A stretch of 64,000 nucleotides of DNA from Cruorifilaria tuberocauda (taxonomy: Eukaryota; Nematoda; Chromadorea; Rhabditida; Onchocercidae). Made by a program: the position numbers and the translations under genes. The notes beneath the pieces were generated by a model. It made no database searches. It saw only the letters and a program-made list of their open reading frames with translations, and had not been told where the DNA came from. Shown piece by piece: positions 24,523-37,300 of this stretch (position 1 is the first letter of the stretch; the number at the start of each line of letters is the position of its first letter). Location: the NCBI GenBank assembly GCA_013365365.1, contig JABVXU010000156.1, positions 48,347-112,346 of the forward strand, in the 5' to 3' direction.

Positions 24523-26750
24523 ATGTCGTCGTTGAAACGATCATCGAAGGTCGGTCGACGGATCCATCGTGAACGTCCTCAGGTTTGGATAGTTATCAGA
24601 TTCCTTACTTGCAGTGTTATTTGAATTGAAGAATTTAAAATTTTTAAACATTATCGACTTTTGTACGAAAATTTGATTTGAGTAATATGTAAAGAAAAGG
24701 AATTTACAGCCAGAATCACGAGCACAGTTTGGTCTTCTGGAGAAGAAGAAGGATTATATTCTGCGTGCTCGTGATTACAATTACAAGAAAGCGAAGTTGC
24801 AAAGGTTGAGGCAGAAAGCATTGAGTCGAAATCCAGATGAATTCCATTTCCATATGATTCGAAGTCATGTTGGGGTGATCTTTCAGTTCTTTCCACAATC
24901 TTTCATATCGTTTAGCTGGCTTTGCCCTTTACTGGAAAAAGCATCAAGTTAAAGAACTGTATTGTATTGTACAGTCCTTTAACCTGATACTTTTTTCAAC
25001 AATTATGAGAGACTTTTTTTCTAAATGTTTACAGTGAATTTTGCAGGAAGATGGAGTGCATCATGAGAATACTCCAGAACCTGATGAGGATACATTGGTG
25101 CAGAAAAAGTTAAAGAATTTGGAAGATTTAAAATATGTGAAGCATCGATTGAATGTTGAAAACCAAGTAATTTTACTCCTTTCATGATTTTATATTTGAA
25201 ATGTTCCAGCATTGAGAAGAAATGTTGCGGAGAGGTGTATGAATTTTTGTTGAGTAATGTGGACTAAGATTGTATAGGTAGAATTTTTTCATCATGGAAA
25301 ACATTCTTGTAAATCTTCACAATGTTTAAAACATGCTTCCACACATATTTTCTGTATTTTAGAAGATTGAGAAGCTGAGAGCAACCTTACATTTTGCGGA
25401 CACTGTAGTTGCAAAAAATACGCATACCATTTTCGTGGACACAGAAAAAGAAGGTCCTAATATTTCATTATTTTCCAAAACTTTTAGAAATTGTTTGCAG
25501 CTTTAGTTGAGTAGGTATAGTTGCAAGTAAGTTCTAGATTATTCCTGAGATACTGAGTCTTTCGTTTATTTCTCTCACGGAAAATTGTCCAACAACCTGT
25601 AGTCTGGAGCAATATTTTTTAAACTGACATCATAACTGTTTTTGAGATGGCAATGCTACGACGAATACGTACAGTAAATTTCTAGTCCAACGCCTTAAAA
25701 ACATTTTTCATTATACCTTACAAAGCAATCGATTGTTTATTGATGTCATATAGCTTTATTTGTGGAAGTGATTCATTTTGCTAATTACTTATAAGTCCAT
25801 TTCATAGGAAATGTTTCAAATCAGATTAACTAATCTGAAAAATATCTTCTAGCAAAAAATTTTGATCCGGTGCAATATTTCAAAACACCGAAAGAAGTTT
25901 TGGATCGAAGATATAATCGACCGCGTATTTCTAGTCTTCAAAGTATTGCCATCACAAACGCCAAAAGAAAGGATGATGTGAAGGTATGCTTGCAAAGAGC
26001 GAGTGTTATTATTAATGGTTTCGTTTTGTGTAGAATATCAGATTCATTCCATGCATCCACTTATTTGGGCGCTTTTTGTGCTTTTCTGTTTGGTATGACA
26101 CTAGTATCATAGCATTTTACTAATTTAATTTTTTTCGCTATTCCTTTATATGTTATTTTTTAATAGTGTTTTATCTTTGCAACTTAATTTTTATTTTTAT
26201 GGAATACATTGCACGTCCGTTCCTAACTAATTAGATTATTTCCAAATTTAAAATTTAGAAGTAAGTTAACAGATTGAACCATATATTTACAAACTATATC
26301 CGCATTTTACCTAGTATGATTTGTTCAGTTTACTTCCAAAATCATGAATCATCTTTTTAGCAAGCGGATCGTGAGCGAAGAAAGATGTATAGTGAACTGT
26401 TAAAGAGAATGCAACGTGCCAAAGAATTGAAGATCGTTGTCGAGAAATTGGAAGTTAGGAGGAATATAACGGAGAGTAAAGGGAAAGAATTGCGGCCCAA
26501 AAAGGTTGCATTGTTTCTATCTCGACATTTAGGATTTTTTTAGCTAGTAAATCGTTTTTGAAATGTTTTGTTTTTTTTTTCTTGCTAATTTCTAGATAAT
26601 TTCATCTCATCTGCTTTTTTTATTTAATTTCAATTTACTGCCGAGTAATTATTGTTTTGATCAGTTTTATTTTTACTTATATTTTAGGTAGCGAGAGGAA
26701 AACTGATGAAAGCACCGGTCTATAAATGGATTTTTGAGCGAAAAAAATAA
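24523..26750 (+). CDS. utp11: UTP11-like U3 snoRNA-associated protein (18S rRNA processing)
   Basis: Exons 24523-24582, 24710-24874, 25047-25166, 25363-25453, 25853-25983, 26361-26504 and 26688-26750 encode 257 residues, against 253 in human. Family marks in order: HRERPQP near residue 15, [61 protein letters not shown], and a basic helical tail rich in RERRKMY- and KKVARGK-type motifs. UTP11 is a nucleolar component of the small-subunit processome that acts with U3 snoRNA in early 18S rRNA processing. All junctions keep frame with GT-AG introns. It is divergent from COX6B and convergent with the globin gene. Confidence 0.95.
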
Positions 26751-27452
26751 TTGTTTTCTCTATTTTTTGTTTTTCTATTTTGATGAAATAAACGTTTAGT
26801 GACTTATCTCAAAATTACATAATAAGCTGGTATATGAATGGATTCGTAAACACAAAAAGATGGTTGTTTCTGACGTTTTTTCATTTTGAATGGAAACCCT
26901 TAGGAGCATCTGTAAAGTTATATAATCATGACATCATAGTGATAATTCATCAATTAAGCATTGATCACGTTCAGCTGAATATGAACATTATATTTCTTTT
27001 GCTATGAATATTTTTCTCCAGACAGAAAATGTGATTTCACATATTTATAGCGATGAAATTCATTTCTACTGTTTTTCAAAGCAAAACTGTCATCCATGCA
27101 TATCATGATATTGAGCGGCAGTGTCGAATTCGGTAGCATTATGTTCGAATTTTCATTTCTATGTTATTCAATAAAGTCGAAAAAGTTTGATTGCAGTCTT
27201 AAGTGTTACAAATGTTTATAATATTAGAATCTGAGAGCACGGATAGTGAAATTTTTACTACGTTTCTTTTTTTCTGATGACAAAAATAGTATTTACTGTG
27301 GTAGGTTTTTTTTTTTTGGTGGAAATTGAATGGATAAGCATATTGTTTCAGTTTTTAATTGGCACCAAAATTATTATACAATAATTAATAAGGCATTTTA
27401 AAGAAAAATAAATATCTGCTGTAATGTGCACTATTTAACTGACAATTTATCT
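26751..27452. other. Convergent intergenic region between UTP11 and the globin gene
   Basis: Contains the 3' ends of both genes. Besides the AATAAA at 26787 there is another near 27169 on the plus strand. No open frame or RNA gene is recognised. Confidence 0.5.
26787..26792 (+). terminator. Polyadenylation signal of UTP11
   Basis: AATAAA lies 37 bases after the UTP11 stop codon, a typical distance for a short nematode 3' UTR. Confidence 0.6.
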
Positions 27453-30400
27453 TTAGGAATTATTTGACGGTTTCATCAAGCTATCATCATTTGTTGTTAT
27501 CACTACCATTGCACTAAAATCCGATTCGGCTGACTCATTGCCTGGACTTGCTGACCTGAAATGAATTTATATATGAAAATATTTTTGATGATTAATTTTA
27601 AGAATAACCATGTATTCGAGTTTTAACATGCTTAAGCTAATTGCTCTTATCATATAATATATTGATAATAGTTTCATAATTTCTGACAGTTCATATTATC
27701 GTTGTGTTATCATTCCATTTATTCTTAAAACCGTATCCATTATGGGTCCCCTTTGCTAGTTAGATGATTATTTTTCTGAATCTAAGAGAAATATTAACCT
27801 CTGTGGTAAGTCAGAACCGAGATCGCTTGATACAGTTTTCTTCATATAAGATGAATTAGAACCCGTACTGAAACTATTTGACGCACGTCTCATACGTCTC
27901 ATTTCTCCATAAAAGCCATCCCTCACCGATGAATATACCTATAAGTTAGAATTTTTTGAGTAATTTTTTTAGCTTAGAAAGTTAATTTGAAAATTTGGCA
28001 TTTATATAAGAATTTGAATTTCAAAATTTAAACCGTAGTAATGAAGGAAGAAAATGCGGTAAGTGTTTGGTGCGCAGGATGTATAGCATTGTCTAGGAAT
28101 ATACATTCAGTTATGGTAGCATCAGCATAAGCTCCGAAAAATTCAGGCTTAAAACCTAGAGCTCGAAACTTGACATGTTTTCCACCAAATTCTTCTGCCA
28201 ATCGTTGAACCTAAAAGTTTGCTTATTCTATGAAAATTTCAAAAATTCTTTTTAGTCTTAAAAAACTGTTAATTGTGAAGATATTTCTCAGTTACAATTA
28301 AATTTAAGAATTATTTTTAATTAAAACATAAAACGAAAATTGTATGTTTGATGTAGCAAAGCTAATGAAAATATCATTTGGAATTGGTTTAATTTTCAAT
28401 AAAAATAAATGATGCAAATGATAAAATTTGATAAATTATTAAGACTATATTAGTAATAAATCTTAAGATTAATTAAGGCTTGATTATGATTATGAATTAT
28501 AGCTTGCTCATGATTATTAAGATTATGATTTAAATTTTCGTTTAATCAAACGTATTGAAAGTTTTTTTTCCAAAAAAATATTTGCTTGAATTTGAATAAA
28601 TTTTAAAAATACAAATGCTTATACTTTAGTATAAACAACAATAAATAATGCTCTAACTTACTTCATCTATAAAATTAATATTTGCGACAGTTTTGTTCAG
28701 AAGCACTTTAATTCCTTGCTCAATTTCATCCTTCTCACTGCTGCTTAATTTAGCATAGAAATTTGCGAAGCCATTTCGTTTCTCATAGGCTCGTTGTAAA
28801 ATTCGATGGCCAATAATTTCGTGTGGATTTTGAAAGCAACTCTGAAATTGGCTTTTAATCTTTTCATGGCTTCTTTTATTTATCAAACTAAAACAATTCA
28901 AGCAAATCAGTAAGATAAAATTCGTAGTAAAATTTATTTCGAAGAAACTTTTTTTTCATCAAATTATATTAAATTTTTTAAAAAAAAAAAGTTTTTTTTT
29001 CTTGCTAAAACTTATCTTACTTCCGCTTTTACTATTTACTCGTTTTCAAAAAATTTTAACTTTTACAAATAAATATTCTGTTACTTGCATTAATTGAAAA
29101 AATTATTTATTGGATTGATTTTTTTATTTAAACTAATTCTTAATCCTAAAAGCTATATTAGCTATACTTTATTGAACTACTGCATCCTATCTTTTAGTTT
29201 TTAATCAAATTATCACTCTACCTCTTCTAATTAGCATTGTCATTTGCTTTAACTTATTTATCAGCTCACCTTAATCCTATACATATGCTATAGAAGAATT
29301 TGCATATTTTTCATTTCTCACTCATTTATTTCCAAATCGTTCTTCTCTTCCCTCAAGCAAAAAAAAAAAAGTTTACTTATGACGTGTACGATGACGCATT
29401 TAATAAGGATTAGAGATATTAGTTATTATTCCACAGTCAAATTTTGATAGAATAAATTAAATTTTGTTGAAAGTTTACGTCAGCTTTTTTTTTTCGCTGA
29501 TTGCATTTTTTTTCACATTTTCTCTTTTCCTTTCATTTTAATCTCTGTGAATTTTGATTAATTTTTAGGTTTAATCTTGAAATAAATTTTCCCATCTTTA
29601 ATTATTTTTAACTTTTTAATTAAAAAAAAGAAAGGAAGAAATTTTCGTAAATAAAAAAATTATTTATTTTTCTCGATAATTTCAATTTGAAAATTACAAA
29701 TTTTTTTTGCAAACATTTCAGTATAAATTATAATTTCAATTTGTTTATATGATATTTTTCCTTTATTTATAATGAATTTATTATTCACGGGAATTATTCG
29801 GGTATTTTGCTCCTAAGCTTCGATCATTACCGGGAAACGATTTCATAGCTTGCATGTATTTACCCTCTTCTGATTTTCTTATTTTCAGTTCTATTATTTT
29901 AACATATAAATGATCTTTTCAAGGAAAATTGAAAATTGAAAATTGATTTCAGAAAACTTGCTATCCTCTTTTTTGTTTTTAATTAAAAAATGAAAATGGA
30001 AAATTTATTCAAACGACCAAATAATTATTTTCTTCGTCTTAATGATGATAGTATCGGATGCTTCTATTGATAAGCAATTAAATACTTAAATTTCTTTTAA
30101 CTACTAGAAATATCGATAGAAATGCTGGAAATTTGTTACGGAGTGCAACACCTGGATAAGATTCCGATCACGGATCGAAATTGGATGCTTCTGTTTCGAC
30201 GAACTTCGTGAACTGGATATACTTCCAGAACGACTGCGATTTATACTCGATTCTATCGATGATCTTAGTGAATTTCCAGCTCGTATACCAAAATCTATAA
30301 TTAGCGTAACTAATAGCAAAATAGTTATATCACAAATCATTACTTCATTTCTGATTAATTCTGATTAATTTATCATTTATTAATCATTCCTTTCATTTCT

Positions 30401-31241
30401 TAGGAAATTTTATTGGCAAGACTTTCACATGCACGAAAATCATTTTTATTTCAACTTTATTAACTTTTCGTGTTTATTTGAGTTAAGTATAGTTCATTTT
30501 GCTAATTAGTATAATTTAATTTGTTAATTATTTTGCTCATAATGTTTTACTCAATCCAATCCATCTACCTGACCTATACACCCACTTAACCCTCAAAATA
30601 CACAATTTAAGGCAAAATCAGTTTGAACATTATATTTTACAACTTATAATGGCTTAAATTCGAAAAACAAGCTTTAACAATGAGCTAAGTTTTAGTAAGA
30701 ATAAGCCAATAGGAAAAAATGTTCATAGTTTTTTTTACAAAACTTACTTCAAAAAATTGATAAATTGAAAAAAAAAACGTTCTTCTGACTTTTTGAAATT
30801 TCTAAAGTAGCTTCTTCACACTATTACTTTTCCTTCGGTATCAATGAAAGTAATGAATAGGAAAGTATTGATGTTTAATTTTTTACAATTGTCCAATTAT
30901 GATTGTTTCATTACTTATTGATATGAGATATAAGCAAGTTGTAAAAATAAACTTCAGTTGATTACCTATAGCTAAATATTCATCATTTCGATTCTTTTAA
31001 TTATTTTCATTCTAAAATGAAATTTTAATCAGAATATCTTCAAGTTAACACTTCGATCATGCATTTGTAAATTTCGTATGATACAGTGATACTTACCAAC
31101 ATTGAGCAGATTATCAGTGCAGCTGATCGAATCAGTAGGCTTAGTTTTTGGAGGTATGATATGTTGGGTAGTTCGAGTAACTTCTGATTTCTTGCCTATC
31201 GTCGATTTCGAACGTCGAATTTTCGATCCTTCGCTTCCCAT
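27453..31241 (-). CDS. Nematode globin with predicted N-myristoylated extension
   Basis: Proposed exons: 31241-31097, 30294-30150, 28887-28662, 28210-28034, 27938-27799 and 27555-27453, giving 311 residues. The N-terminus MGSEGSK fits N-myristoylation (Gly2, Ser6). Residues 10-85 are basic and very serine-rich. A globin fold follows, about 90-235: RAYEKRNGFANFY covers the B helix to CD corner with Phe137/Phe140, and GGKHVKFRALGFKPEFF holds the proximal heme-binding His184. The C-terminal 75 residues are a polar Ser-rich tail. The helix A tryptophan usual in this family appears to be His104. The layout resembles C. elegans lipid-anchored globins such as GLB-26, which suggests redox or sensing roles rather than oxygen storage; that is inference. 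The exon 2 donor is the uncertain point: GGT/GTTGCA at 30150 keeps frame, whereas the stronger CAG/GTG two bases earlier does not. Confidence 0.8.
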
Positions 31242-33985
31242 AAATTATTAACTGCAATTTTCCATCATTTCAAATTTCTCTCATTAATTTCTATTTGAAA
31301 TTTTACTTCCTAATAAGGAAAGTATTAAAATAAACTGGTAAAATCATTTAATAATTGGATAAATTTTAACAGAAAATTTATTTTTAATAAAATATCATTG
31401 ATCATTTGATCCATTCATTTTTGTAAATTTTCTAATTTAATTGAAAGCATACATTGTTCCATGAAATTTAACCACAAAAACAAGAGAAAATAAATAAATA
31501 ATTGAGAAAATAACTAAATTTTATTGAGAAAAAATTTCACATTGAAAATTTTATTGTAAAATAAGAAATATAAGTTTGCATAAGTGAAAAGATAAGAATG
31601 AATAAATTATCAAAGAGGACTGATATCGTCAAATATATGATAATTCAGTTAATTTGTCAATTTCACATAGAAATGGTTAAGAGAAAAAAGAAAAAAAAAT
31701 GAATAATTTAAAAGATTGGATGCGATCCTATCATGCATTAATGATAAGTGTGATATGAAACTGTTTAAAAAGTTGTTGACAACTTATATGTCAACATGAA
31801 TGTCATTGTGTTATCGATAATTCAAAATGAATTAATTAAATTAGAGAATTAATTTATTTTTTATTATATATTTCTTTAGTAAATAAAGAAGAAAAATTTT
31901 TCGAAATTTTAAAGACAATAAATTTATTATATATCTTCATGGATATGATAAGAATTAAATTTGTTTGCTTGTTTGTTTTTTTTTTAATTTAATTTAAAAT
32001 GAAAAACTTTTTTTGCTTAGTCTTAATGTTATTTGTAAAATTATTCATATTTAAATTTAATTCATAACAAGGAATAAAATGAAGAATAATCATTATTGAG
32101 ATAATTGCTTAACAATTTAAATTTCCTACACTTTATCAACTAATCGATAAACAAATTGATAAGAGAATTAGATCAAACAAGAAAATTAAAGGAATCAATT
32201 TTGTATTGGATTTAAATTACTATCAAATTCTCTTCGATTGTATTGAAATGGTTAAAATCCTGAAGAAGAAATTTATATTAGTAGAAAAACTTCTTGATAT
32301 TTTGTAAAATGGAAGAATTAACTTCAATTATTGAACTTCAAGAAAAAATGGCGCAAATGTCCCGTACAAAATAGAAAATGATAAATGTCAAGCTTGTCAT
32401 CTTCTGTCTGCTTGTTTGTAAGCAATTATCAGATTTTACTTAACATTTAGTTTATTAATATGATAAAATTTATCAACTTGAATTAGTAAATATGTTTTAT
32501 AATGGAAATAAATATTTTATTTTGACCAAATAATTTTTTGAATAAAATTTCTCAATTATTTTTTGGCTTTTTTCACTGATAATCATTCAAAAGGAAGTTT
32601 CATTTTATTGATTACTTAGTATCATGGAGAGAGTTAATAGAGATAAGTTTTAAGTGTCTGAAAATAAATTACAATTTTGATGAAATTGAAAAAATTTTGT
32701 CATGTTTACTCATTTCAAATTGTAGCAGAACATTTTGCTCGGATTAACAGCATGAAGCTGCTTTTCAATGCTTATTTAAATTCTTTCCTTGATTCAATTA
32801 TTCGGCTTATTAAACAACAAGCAAGCTTTTTCATCCATACTTTCTCTCTTCCACACAATGATAAACTATTGAATTTTATATTGTTCTTGTTAATAGTATT
32901 GTTATCGAAAATATTGATTTGGTATAAAAGATCAATTAAATTTTAGTGATAAAATCATGAACAATATCATCATCGATCGAAAAGATCAAGTAATCCGAGA
33001 AATTATAAAGTTCTAATAAATGTATTGAATAGGAAAATAGAACTCTCAATCAAATCAAGGTATCCATGAATTATACAGGATTCAGTGATGTCACTTAATT
33101 AAGTCATTGCATTAATAGCACTAAAACAATGGTTTGCTTAATTGTATTACTTAATAAAACAATTTACTACTTAATTCAAGATTAAATAGAGATAAAAATG
33201 CTTGATGAATATCACAGATTAGATTATGTTATGGAGGAAGCATCTGAACTAGTAATTTAATTAATTAACATAATTGCTTAGCTAACTACTTTTTTTCATT
33301 CCATTCATTAAGCATTTTAGGTTTTAAATTAAGTAATAAATTGTTTAAGTTATGCCTATGAATTAATTTAGGTCAAAAATTCAAATGTTGGCAATGTTTT
33401 AGCTACTTTTGTTTCATTTTAGCTAAAAAGGTTAGACAATGAAGTAATGAAATATTTGCATAAATTAATGGATAAAAATAAAATTGAAAACAAAATTGCT
33501 AATAATTTCTAGCTTATATTTCCCAGCATTACTTTTTCTAATTTATGAAATAAATATTGTAAAGAAAACGGTAAAAATGTTACGATATTACTTAATATAA
33601 GTAAGTATAAGTTTCTATTATTTTGATATAATCGGAAAGAAATGAACGAAACATTTCTCGGATGAATTTTACTTTTAACAAGATCAAATAATTTTGCAAT
33701 GAAATTATTGCTGCGACAATACCGCCAAAAAATGTGTGTGTTCTCTTCAACTTCATCTAACTTTTTCAGCTTCAATCTCAAGTTGAATGATTGCATGATG
33801 TCGTTTTTTCATATATAATTAAATATATGCATAGAAAGATAGAAATTATTAAACATAATGGAAAAAATAGAGTAAAGTTTTTGATATGATATAAAGTAAA
33901 GATTGGAAAGAAATTGGAGTAAATTAAACAATAATTGGTATTACAATAATTTAAGCTAACAAATGCACCTACAATTGTCTTGCTA

Positions 33986-34081
33986 TTACAATAACAATGC
34001 GCTTTTTAATAGAAACGAAAATTCGTAGCAATTGTTATTGTAAACTGTCGCACAAGGATGAAACCTTGGTTATTGTAAACT
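33986..34081. repeat. 12-bp inverted repeat plus direct repeat of one arm
   Basis: TTACAATAACAA at 33986-33997 pairs perfectly with TTGTTATTGTAA at 34032-34043, with partial pairing extending inward (TGC/GCA). The right arm then recurs as a direct repeat: GTTATTGTAAACT starts at 34034 and again at 34068. The hairpin is about 58-70 bases. No function is assigned. Confidence 0.65.
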
Positions 34082-34282
34082 TCCGAATACGGAAAACGGT
34101 ATGAAACGTCCGGTACGGTAGACTACTATAGAATTTAAATAACAAGCATCTAACTGTTTTTAAGTAACTAATTAATTAAAAATTAATTTTTTGTTTTTTT
34201 TGACAATAAAAAGGAAATGAAATCTAATAGATGCAGAAAAAATTGTATAATAATTTCAATTTTATTCAAAAATTTTTAAGTT

Positions 34283-34344
34283 TTTAAGTTAACAGGAAAC
34301 GAAATTTACAAATTTTAGTAAATTTCGCTTCCTGTTAACTTAAA
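34283..34344. repeat. 62-base hairpin, 26 of 27 positions paired
   Basis: Arms at 34283-34309 and 34318-34344 pair with a single A/C mismatch (34299 with 34328) and an 8-base loop. The core arm reads AAGTTAACAGGAAACG. The size fits a microRNA precursor, although near-perfect pairing is also typical of a small foldback element. It lies alone in gene-free DNA about 3 kb upstream of the globin start. Confidence 0.8.
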
Positions 34345-37300
34345 TTTATTGATTGAAAAACAAAAAGAGGGAAATTTAGGGTAAGGCGAAGATTAAGCTT
34401 AAGTTTTTGGTAGCTATAATTTTTGAAGAAAGTATTTAGTGACATAAATACGACGAGAAAAGACTTCTGAATCCATGGATTAGTACAAATCCCCCTGAAG
34501 GCAAATTTCTCCAAGCATTTGTAAATATTTCCGCAGAAAAGTACATAAAATAGGCTGCTATTTAAAGGAGAGCATTTAAATTTTAAAAAGAAAAAGAGAA
34601 GGAACCATTTGAAGCAGTGCAATTCATGTTTTCTCGTTTTTCACCTGCATACGCCATAAACAGGTGCGACATTTCCGCTTTTCCAATATCACAAAGCTTA
34701 TGAATAACTAATTTTCTACACAAAAATTTTGATAGTTTCTAAATTACGATTGGAAGTTATTATTAAAAATGCAAAATGAATTAGTTCAGCATGGTGATAA
34801 GAGTGAGTGATTAGATAATGATGATTAGATGATGAGAGGAAAATTTTAATTCAAAGAAAAAAATTTGAAATTTCAAAGTGTGGAAAAGTAGCTTAGAAAG
34901 ATTTGAAATGTTTTTCTTCATCGCATCAATGCTTTCCTTTCATCCAATAAACTGATTAAGAAAAAGTGAGAAACGAATGATGAAATTCCGTTCAATAATC
35001 AATCACTAATATATGGATAAATTAAAAAACAAAAAGATAACAAAATATTAGAAAGATTTAAAAGATATCAAATTCAATGAAGTGATAAGAAAAGGAAAGG
35101 AAAATGAAATTTATCACTTTACTATTTCACTTTTACAAAACTTCTGAAAACGAAAATTTAATTATTAGCAATTGATTTAGTCCAAAAAATAAACCTTTGA
35201 AATTTCAAAAATTTTGCTTATTAATAACTCAAAAAATTATTTAAAACAATCAAACTTAAGCGTCATGCATCAAAGATATTACTGCAACAATTTCTATTAG
35301 CTTACTCGATTACGGTTAAATAACTTTGATTTTTTTTTTTTAGTGCAAATAACATATATGTCTCACATTTTATTAACAATTAATGAAATTTTTAAATTGT
35401 TATTTTAAATAATTTTATTACTCTTACGGTAGGTAAATGTGAAATTTTTAGTAAATGTGAGAAACATGTGAAAACTGTGAAAAACATTTTAATACATCCA
35501 AACATCAGTAATGTCATTAATTCCTATCCAGTATATTTAAATATTTTTTTTTTTACTTTTAAAGATTTTTGAGAAGCATATCTAATTTAATCAGCTGTTA
35601 TATTAAGCACTTTAGCAGGGTTTAATTTAATTTTGAAACCTATTTAACCGAATTCAATGTTAAATTAGCATGCATATTTGCAGAATTGCGATCACACACA
35701 TTTTAACATTCAAATCTGATTGTTCAATGTTATCACTTATCACTGCAATTAGGTGAATTCAACTTTATCATTAGATAATATTACTGAAAGGAAAGTAATT
35801 TTAATGATGAAATCAATGACATTGCTGACCTTTTGGATCTATTAAAATGTTTTCAAAGTAAAAAGAAACAATCATTGATCAAGTATAATGAAATTTAAAC
35901 TAATCCATCCTATTGATAAAAATATTGATTGATAATAACAATGATAATTTTACTGATATGTTAATTATGATAATATTAATAACAGTAACTTAAATGAGAA
36001 AAAAAACGAATACTTATGAGAATATATGAGAAATTTAATTGATTTTTAAATAATTAATTATTCTATTCTTATTTATTTATCATATTTACATTTAAATTTG
36101 CAATTCTATTCAACTTGTTATAATTTAAGTTTGACGCATTACATTAAGTGCAATTAAGCTCTAAATATATTTCTATTTGATAAAATTTGATTTTGTTCAA
36201 TTTTATTAGAATTTCATTCGTTTGGTATTTAATGAGTGGAATTGTTTGCGTCATCGAATGATCGATGGATTTCTAAGTTTGTTTTAAGTAAGTAATATTG
36301 AAGTTTGTATGTGGCGCTAATACTAAATCATTTGTATTTTCATGCATTTTAAAAATGAAATTTTCATTGAAGTTTACCTCACAAAAATAATGGCAATCAA
36401 AATTGCAAGCATATTAAATTTCATTTATTTAATTTTAAAGTTTAAATTTAACACTGAATGAAATTACAAAAGAATTCAATTACATATATTATTATGTTTC
36501 TAATCATAACTTTAATTAAATAAAATAATTCTATATAGAAGCTAATTTGATTGAATTTTAAATTCAAAGTTAAATAAAATTTTCTTAATTATCCTCTATT
36601 AATTTACTTAATTGAAATATCAACAATTCAATCATTCACTCATGATCACAGCAACCTAATCAATACTTAATTTCTAATTAACATGAAATTTTATTTAACT
36701 TTCAAGTTGTAGACATTAATATGAAATATCAAATTTTATAAATAGATATGATCATTATTTTTCATTCTTTTTTGCAATTGAGAATACTGTTTGAGTGTTA
36801 GCTTGCAAAGCAAGAAAACAGATAACTTTTACTTTAAAACTTATAAATTACTATATACTTATAGGTATATTTACAAATTTAAAGATTAAAAAATTTTGAG
36901 GAAAAAGGAAGCAAAGAAATGAATTTAGGAATTTTAAAAATTCTTTCCTCGTTTTGAGATATTTTTATTGGATAATGTGCTAACAATATGCAAAGATTTT
37001 ATTTCTTTTTTTAAATTACAATAAATATGAATTGCCTTTTTTATTTCTTTTCCTTTTTTTTTAACAGTAAAATAGAAAGTAATAGGAAATTTAAGTGTAT
37101 TTTATAGATGAAATAATGTAAATTTCAAATGAAATTTTTCGTAATTTCAACTCGGAATCTATTATTTTAGCAAAGTTAAATGTTAAAAAGTAATGACTAA
37201 TTAAGGAAAGTAAAATTTAGTCTAGTTCCAAAATGGAGTGAAATGAAAGTTTGTATTTAAGAGTGTTTCCCTAAATTGTGTTCATTTTTCACTAAGCAAC

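Noticed and set aside
32677..34622. Three open frames of 89-95 codons in the gene-free region
   Set aside because: Hydrophobic, Lys/Ile/Phe-rich translations typical of AT-rich DNA, with no domain or exon pattern.
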